Below are positions 5,541-9,443 of a DNA stretch of 9,443 bases, one piece after another. The stretch's first letter is position 1. Every line of letters starts with the position of its first letter. Below the pieces are notes generated by a model. The model ran no database searches, was not told the DNA's origin, and saw nothing but the letters and a program-made list of their open reading frames with translations. The DNA is taken from the NCBI GenBank assembly GCA_024762735.1, contig JANTGU010000064.1, positions 1-9,443 of the forward strand, given 5' to 3'. Source of the stretch: Bacteroidales bacterium (GTDB taxonomy: Bacteria > Bacteroidota > Bacteroidia > Bacteroidales > F082). Made by a program: the position numbers and the translations under genes.

Positions 5541-7631
5541 ATGAACAAACATTTTACACTTGTTGTATTTGCACTTTTTATTTTTGCCACGGGCTTGTTA
5601 GCCAAAGAAGTAAACAAGGCGACAGCAGAAAAAGTTGCTGTGAATTTCTTTTTTCAAAAATCCAATCAGTATGCCGGGCAGGTTGATTATCTCGACCTCA
5701 ACATTGTTGACGCTTATGCCGTTGAAAACGCTTACTACGTCATCAACTTTGAAAAAGGTTGGGTTTTGGTAAGTGCCGAAGATGCCCTGCCTCCTGTATT
5801 AGGGTATAACTTTACCGGCAACTTCCCCGCCCCTCAAAATTTAGATCAAAACACAAAAAGCTGGATTACCTATTATGTGGACGAAGTAAAATATGTGAGA
5901 GAAAACAACATTGAAGCCGACAACAACCTATACAGTCAATGGGACACCTACAAAAACACCCCCGTTGAAAACCTGAACTTAAGAGGTGACAGGGATGTTG
6001 AGCCTTTGATTGACCCCATCGCCTGGAACCAGGATGACCCATGGAACATGGACTGCCCTGAAGACGCAGCAGGACCCGGGGGCCACGTGTACGTGGGTTG
6101 TGTGGCTACTGCCATGAGTCAAATTATGTATTACTGGAGATTCCCTCTCATGGGCCATGGCCAGAAACAGTATTACCAGGCTCCTTACGGTGTTATTAGT
6201 GCCAATTTCGACACTACCCATTACAACTGGGATGGCATGAAATGCAGCATCGACAACAGAAATATCTGGGATATTGCCTTAATCGGATTTCACGCAGGGG
6301 TGTCCGTCCAAATGGATTACGGCCCTGACGGTTCAGGCGCACAAAGTACCAGCGTACCCAATGCCCTGGTGAATTATTTCAGGTATAGCTCCAGTGCACA
6401 ATACTTAAGTAAAAATAATTATAGTCAATCGCAGTGGGAAAGCATGATGCAGGCCAATCTTGATGCCGGCAAGCCCATTTACTATTCGGGATACAGTTCT
6501 GATGGCGGCCACGCTTTTGTGTGTGATGGTTACCAGGGATCTAATTACTACCACTTTAACTTTGGATGGAGCGGATCTTCCAATGGATACTACACCTTGC
6601 AAAGTGTTAACGGCTTTAACCAGGGACAAGGCATGGTTCGCAACATCTACCCCGGTGAGGCTGGTTATCCTTACGTTGCCAACGGTCCAGATACTTTGAA
6701 ATTCAATGCAGGTTCGTTTACCGACGGCTCGGGCCCTGTGGATGATTACCCTGCAGGGATGAATGCATCCTGGTTAATCTCTCCCCAAACTGCTACTGAT
6801 TCTGTTTCTACTATCAGTCTGCATTTTATTAAGTTCAATACCGCAAACAGCGATCATGTAATGATTTACAACGGTAATTCCGACAGCGATCCTTTGATTG
6901 GTGATTACTCGGGAAGCAACATTCCTGATAACCTAACCATCGAAAACAATGAAGTGTATATTACTTTTACCTCAACAGGCAGTGCCCCGGGATTTAACAT
7001 TGAATACACAACCACTGCCCCCACATGGTGTAACGGAAACACCGTAATTACCGATCCAAACGGAACTGTTACTGATGGCTCGGACAACGGCTTTTATTAC
7101 AACAACGGAGCTACCTGTATTTTCATTTTCCAAAACCCGGAAGCTGTACAATACAACTTCGAGTTTAACGAATTTGCCACAGAGGCTGACAACGATAAAC
7201 TGGCTATTTATGATGCCGCCAATAATTTAATGGGTGAATACTCTGGCTCTGACCTACCGGATCCTTTATCAATTGCTACCAACATGGTTATCATGACCTG
7301 GGGAACCAATGCCACCATAAACGATCAGGGATGGAGCTTTGATTTTACCGTGGACGGAGTTGGGGTTGATGAAAATGCCTACAACAACTTAAATGTTTAT
7401 CCCAACCCAACCAATGGCTTGCTTAGCATCAACTTTGATATTGAAAAAGCCAACGATGTGAAGGTTATTGTATCAAACATCAACGGACAAGTTGTTTATC
7501 AGGAAAACATCAACACTTTAAACGGTGTTTACCACAACAGCATCGACCTGAGTAATCAGGCAAAAGGTGTTTATATGTTGAGCATTGTAAGCAGCAAAGG
7601 CAAAACCGACAAAAAGATTGTACTTCAATAA
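5541..7631 (+). CDS. Secreted C10 (streptopain-like) cysteine protease with two CUB-like domains and T9SS sorting domain
   Basis: A 696-residue exported protease precursor. Residues 1-21 are a Sec signal peptide (hydrophobic 6-20, cleavage likely after LLA). Residues about 22-145 form a Spi/SpeB-type inhibitory propeptide (KATAEKVAVNFFF at 26-38, GWVLVSAED at 73-81). The peptidase domain, about 150-372, has the catalytic Cys187 in VGCVATAMSQIMYYW and His324 in GGHAFVCDGY, followed by HFNFGWSGSSNGYY (338-351) with the conserved Trp343. Two related CUB-like beta domains follow (about 380-490 and 497-603), sharing IY-x-x...G-x-YSGS-x-P/LP...; only the second has the Cys pair (497, 526). Residues about 617-696 (VYPNPTNG... 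GVYMLSIVSSKGK... KKIVLQ) are a type A T9SS C-terminal sorting domain, so the protein should cross the outer membrane and be surface-anchored or released. Relatives by family are SpeB, PrtT/periodontain and Bfp proteases. Substrate is unknown. Confidence 0.95.
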   Translation: MNKHFTLVVFALFIFATGLLAKEVNKATAEKVAVNFFFQKSNQYAGQVDYLDLNIVDAYAVENAYYVINFEKGWVLVSAEDALPPVLGYNFTGNFPAPQNLDQNTKSWITYYVDEVKYVRENNIEADNNLYSQWDTYKNTPVENLNLRGDRDVEPLIDPIAWNQDDPWNMDCPEDAAGPGGHVYVGCVATAMSQIMYYWRFPLMGHGQKQYYQAPYGVISANFDTTHYNWDGMKCSIDNRNIWDIALIGFHAGVSVQMDYGPDGSGAQSTSVPNALVNYFRYSSSAQYLSKNNYSQSQWESMMQANLDAGKPIYYSGYSSDGGHAFVCDGYQGSNYYHFNFGWSGSSNGYYTLQSVNGFNQGQGMVRNIYPGEAGYPYVANGPDTLKFNAGSFTDGSGPVDDYPAGMNASWLISPQTATDSVSTISLHFIKFNTANSDHVMIYNGNSDSDPLIGDYSGSNIPDNLTIENNEVYITFTSTGSAPGFNIEYTTTAPTWCNGNTVITDPNGTVTDGSDNGFYYNNGATCIFIFQNPEAVQYNFEFNEFATEADNDKLAIYDAANNLMGEYSGSDLPDPLSIATNMVIMTWGTNATINDQGWSFDFTVDGVGVDENAYNNLNVYPNPTNGLLSINFDIEKANDVKVIVSNINGQVVYQENINTLNGVYHNSIDLSNQAKGVYMLSIVSSKGKTDKKIVLQ

Positions 7632-7650
7632 AAGTCAATCCTTAAAAATG

Positions 7651-7682
7651 AAAGGCTACCTTGGAAACAGGGTAGCTTTTTT
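7651..7682. terminator. Bidirectional terminator shared by the C10 protease gene and comEC
   Basis: GCTACC (7655-7660) pairs with GGTAGC (7671-7676), extended by a G-T pair and three A-T pairs to AAAGGCTACC/GGTAGCTTTT around a 10-nt loop. On the plus strand the stem runs into TTTTTT, 20-50 nt after the protease stop. On the minus strand the same stem is followed by CTTTCATTTTT. The comEC stop codon (7656-7658) lies within the stem, so the last codons of comEC encode one arm and the loop. Confidence 0.85.
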
Positions 7683-9443
7683 AGTATTAGGACTTGTGGT
7701 TAGGTTATAGACAAAAGCACCTTCTTGGGCCACGTTGTAAACAGACACTCCCTTCTTTTCAAAAGCTTCGGCTATTGCATTGGCAGTCCTTTTGGAAACT
7801 GATGGCCCCAGCAGCACCTTCTTAAACGAGAAAGTTTGTTCAAGTTTTTCCATATCAGGTTTTCGATTCCCTGAAACCAAAACCCAGTCAACAGGCAAGG
7901 GGTTTGAAAGCGGAAAAAAGTTGGTGTCACTAATCCTAACCATTGAAATCCCATTAAAAACAATGAAATCACCATCGCTCCAAACACCTTCGGTTTCGTT
8001 AACCCACGACTTACTAATGGGCTTGGTATTGATATTTAACCCAAGTTTGATTCGATAATTGTCCGTTGCAAATTTTACCCTCTTTGCATCCTTCAACAAA
8101 GCAGAGTCGCACAGCAACACATGATTTTTACCCTTGATAAGATCTATGGCTTCATGATTACTCCCTACATGGAAAACAACAATCTTTTTTTGAGTTAATA
8201 ATTCAACCTCATGTTCAACCTGAAAAATAATCAACAATAGTATGACGCTTAATAGCGGTATAATAAAACGGTGCTCCTTTTTCAAGAGCAGTTGATAGCC
8301 AAATGGTAATATCAAATAAATCAACACGACTTTTACCCAGGGAAAATAAAGGTCTTCCATCCCTGACCAGGGCAGGTTCCCAATCAAGCTGATTAAATAG
8401 TTCATCAGGTAGATAAGTCCTGAAAGCACAAAGGCCACCCAGCCAGACACCAGCGGAATCCAGGATACCACCACGAACAGCATCCCCGTTGAAATAATAA
8501 TGGTTGAAAATAACATAACAACGAGGTTGCTCAACAAAAACCACGTTGGGAAAAAATGAAAATAGTGGGTTGCCACCGGAAAAGCACCAAGCTGCGCTGC
8601 CACCGAAACAGCCGTAGCCGCCCAAACTTTGTTAAGCAGCCGGTTTTTAACATAGAGCAACCGGTAAACCGGACGGTAAAAAGTAACAATGCCCAGCACG
8701 GCAGCATACGAAAGCTGAAACCCCACATCAAATAAAAATCCGGGGTTATAGAGCAATAAAAAGAAAGCCGACATGGCCAGCGTGTTGTAAGCATCTTTAT
8801 CGCGCTCTACCTCGTTACCAACTATGATAAAGCTAATCATCACGGTAGCACGCATTACCGAAGGGGCCATTCCCGTAAGCAACGCATACGACCACACCGA
8901 CAGCAAAAGCAAAATGGCCTTTAAAATTTTCTTTCTTTTCGAGGTGTTTAAAAACTGCAACAAGGCAAGCATCACGAGATAAATAACCCCCACATGCAAA
9001 CCAGAAACACAAAGCACATGCATGGCTCCCGCCCGTTGATAATTCTGACGTATCCCATCGTCCATCACCTCATCATAGCCCAAAACTATGGCTGCCGCCA
9101 CAGCATACTCATCGCCATCAAGGCCGTTGGCCTGAAGCGCCTGCAATATTTTTTGCCGCAACCCAATGGCAAGCCCAACCAACCTGTTGGGAGGATGATT
9201 ACCCACCATCTTAAAGTTACCACCGCGGACAAACCCCACGTGGGTGATGCCCTTGGTTTTCAAAAAAGCTCTGTAATTAAATGCTGCCGGATTGGCCGGC
9301 TTATCAGGGGGTTTGAGGGTTGTATAAAACAGAACTTCATCGCCGTACTTTAACCGCGTTACCGAATCCTTTTCCATGTAAAGCAGCACATCTTCAGGCA
9401 GGGAAATAGCCGCGGAATCAAACATGCTAACCAGCTTCACTTT
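7656..9443 (-). CDS. comEC: ComEC/Rec2-family DNA-uptake channel protein, N-terminus cut by the window edge
   Basis: Forms the inner-membrane channel that imports single-stranded DNA during natural transformation. The frame is open to the window edge, so the GTG at 9438-9440 is not the true start; 595 codons are visible and the first membrane helices are missing. Numbering from that GTG: residues 1-80 are the end of the DUF4131 OB-like domain (NPAAFNYRAFLKTKGI at 50-65). Residues about 105-385 are the multi-spanning Competence domain, with GYDEVMDDGIRQNYQRAGAMHVLCVSGLHVG (121-151, key SGLHVG), LTGMAPSVMRA (188-198) and NPGFLFDVGFQLSYAAVLG (232-250). After a helix at about 392-407, residues 418-580 look like a metallo-beta-lactamase-like fold (VVFHVGSNHEAIDLI at 421-435, DWVLVSG at 518-524, KVLLGPSVS at 541-549) but lack the H-x-H-x-D-H metal motif. 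Stop codon lies inside the shared terminator. Confidence 0.95.
   Translation of the reverse strand, partial: KVKLVSMFDSAAISLPEDVLLYMEKDSVTRLKYGDEVLFYTTLKPPDKPANPAAFNYRAFLKTKGITHVGFVRGGNFKMVGNHPPNRLVGLAIGLRQKILQALQANGLDGDEYAVAAAIVLGYDEVMDDGIRQNYQRAGAMHVLCVSGLHVGVIYLVMLALLQFLNTSKRKKILKAILLLLSVWSYALLTGMAPSVMRATVMISFIIVGNEVERDKDAYNTLAMSAFFLLLYNPGFLFDVGFQLSYAAVLGIVTFYRPVYRLLYVKNRLLNKVWAATAVSVAAQLGAFPVATHYFHFFPTWFLLSNLVVMLFSTIIISTGMLFVVVSWIPLVSGWVAFVLSGLIYLMNYLISLIGNLPWSGMEDLYFPWVKVVLIYLILPFGYQLLLKKEHRFIIPLLSVILLLIIFQVEHEVELLTQKKIVVFHVGSNHEAIDLIKGKNHVLLCDSALLKDAKRVKFATDNYRIKLGLNINTKPISKSWVNETEGVWSDGDFIVFNGISMVRISDTNFFPLSNPLPVDWVLVSGNRKPDMEKLEQTFSFKKVLLGPSVSKRTANAIAEAFEKKGVSVYNVAQEGAFVYNLTTSPNTKKATLFPR

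Noticed and set aside
9438..9440. GTG at 9438-9440 as the comEC start
   Set aside because: The frame continues to the window edge and the visible protein begins within the DUF4131 domain, so the real start is outside the window.

Overview
The window looks like a chromosomal segment of a Bacteroidota bacterium, probably of the Bacteroidales/Marinilabiliales type. The evidence is a secreted protease ending in a type IX secretion (T9SS) sorting domain, a DoxX/MauE-like membrane protein of the BT_3928 type next to a DUF1599 gene and folP (a recurring Bacteroidales neighbourhood), a DUF349 repeat protein, and promoters of the form TAnnTTTG with A-rich leaders lacking a Shine-Dalgarno sequence. There are no rRNA, tRNA, phage, integrase or CRISPR features. 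The window is almost fully coding and mostly housekeeping.

Layout. (1) 1-1220, plus strand: the 3' part of a DUF349 tandem-repeat protein, closed by a strong hairpin terminator (1245-1279). (2) 1392-2264, minus strand: folP, dihydropteroate synthase. (3) 2317-3991, plus strand, divergent from folP: a two-gene operon of a DUF1599 protein with an internal duplication and a DoxX/MauE-like membrane protein with a thioredoxin-like C-terminus; the two reading frames overlap by 14 nt. (4) 3992-4127: a gap between convergent genes filled by a REP-like element built from iterated 13-bp left half-sites and 9-10-bp right half-sites. (5) 4128-5390, minus strand: hutI, imidazolonepropionase, standing alone. 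(6) 5391-5540: a divergent promoter region. (7) 5541-7631, plus strand: an exported C10 (streptopain-like) cysteine protease with two CUB-like domains and a T9SS sorting domain. (8) 7651-7682: a bidirectional terminator that contains the stop codon of the convergent gene. (9) 7656-9443, minus strand: most of a ComEC/Rec2 DNA-uptake channel, cut off at its N-terminus by the window edge.

The genes do not form one pathway. FolP acts in folate synthesis, HutI in histidine breakdown, ComEC in DNA import, and the C10 protease in extracellular proteolysis. The only clear operon is DUF1599-DoxX, whose joint function is unknown. I did not find a convincing new multi-gene system. The most unusual sequence structure is the nested repeat at about 4004-4110. 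The most interesting proteins for follow-up are the DUF1599/DoxX pair and the metal-ligand-lacking C-terminal domain of ComEC.
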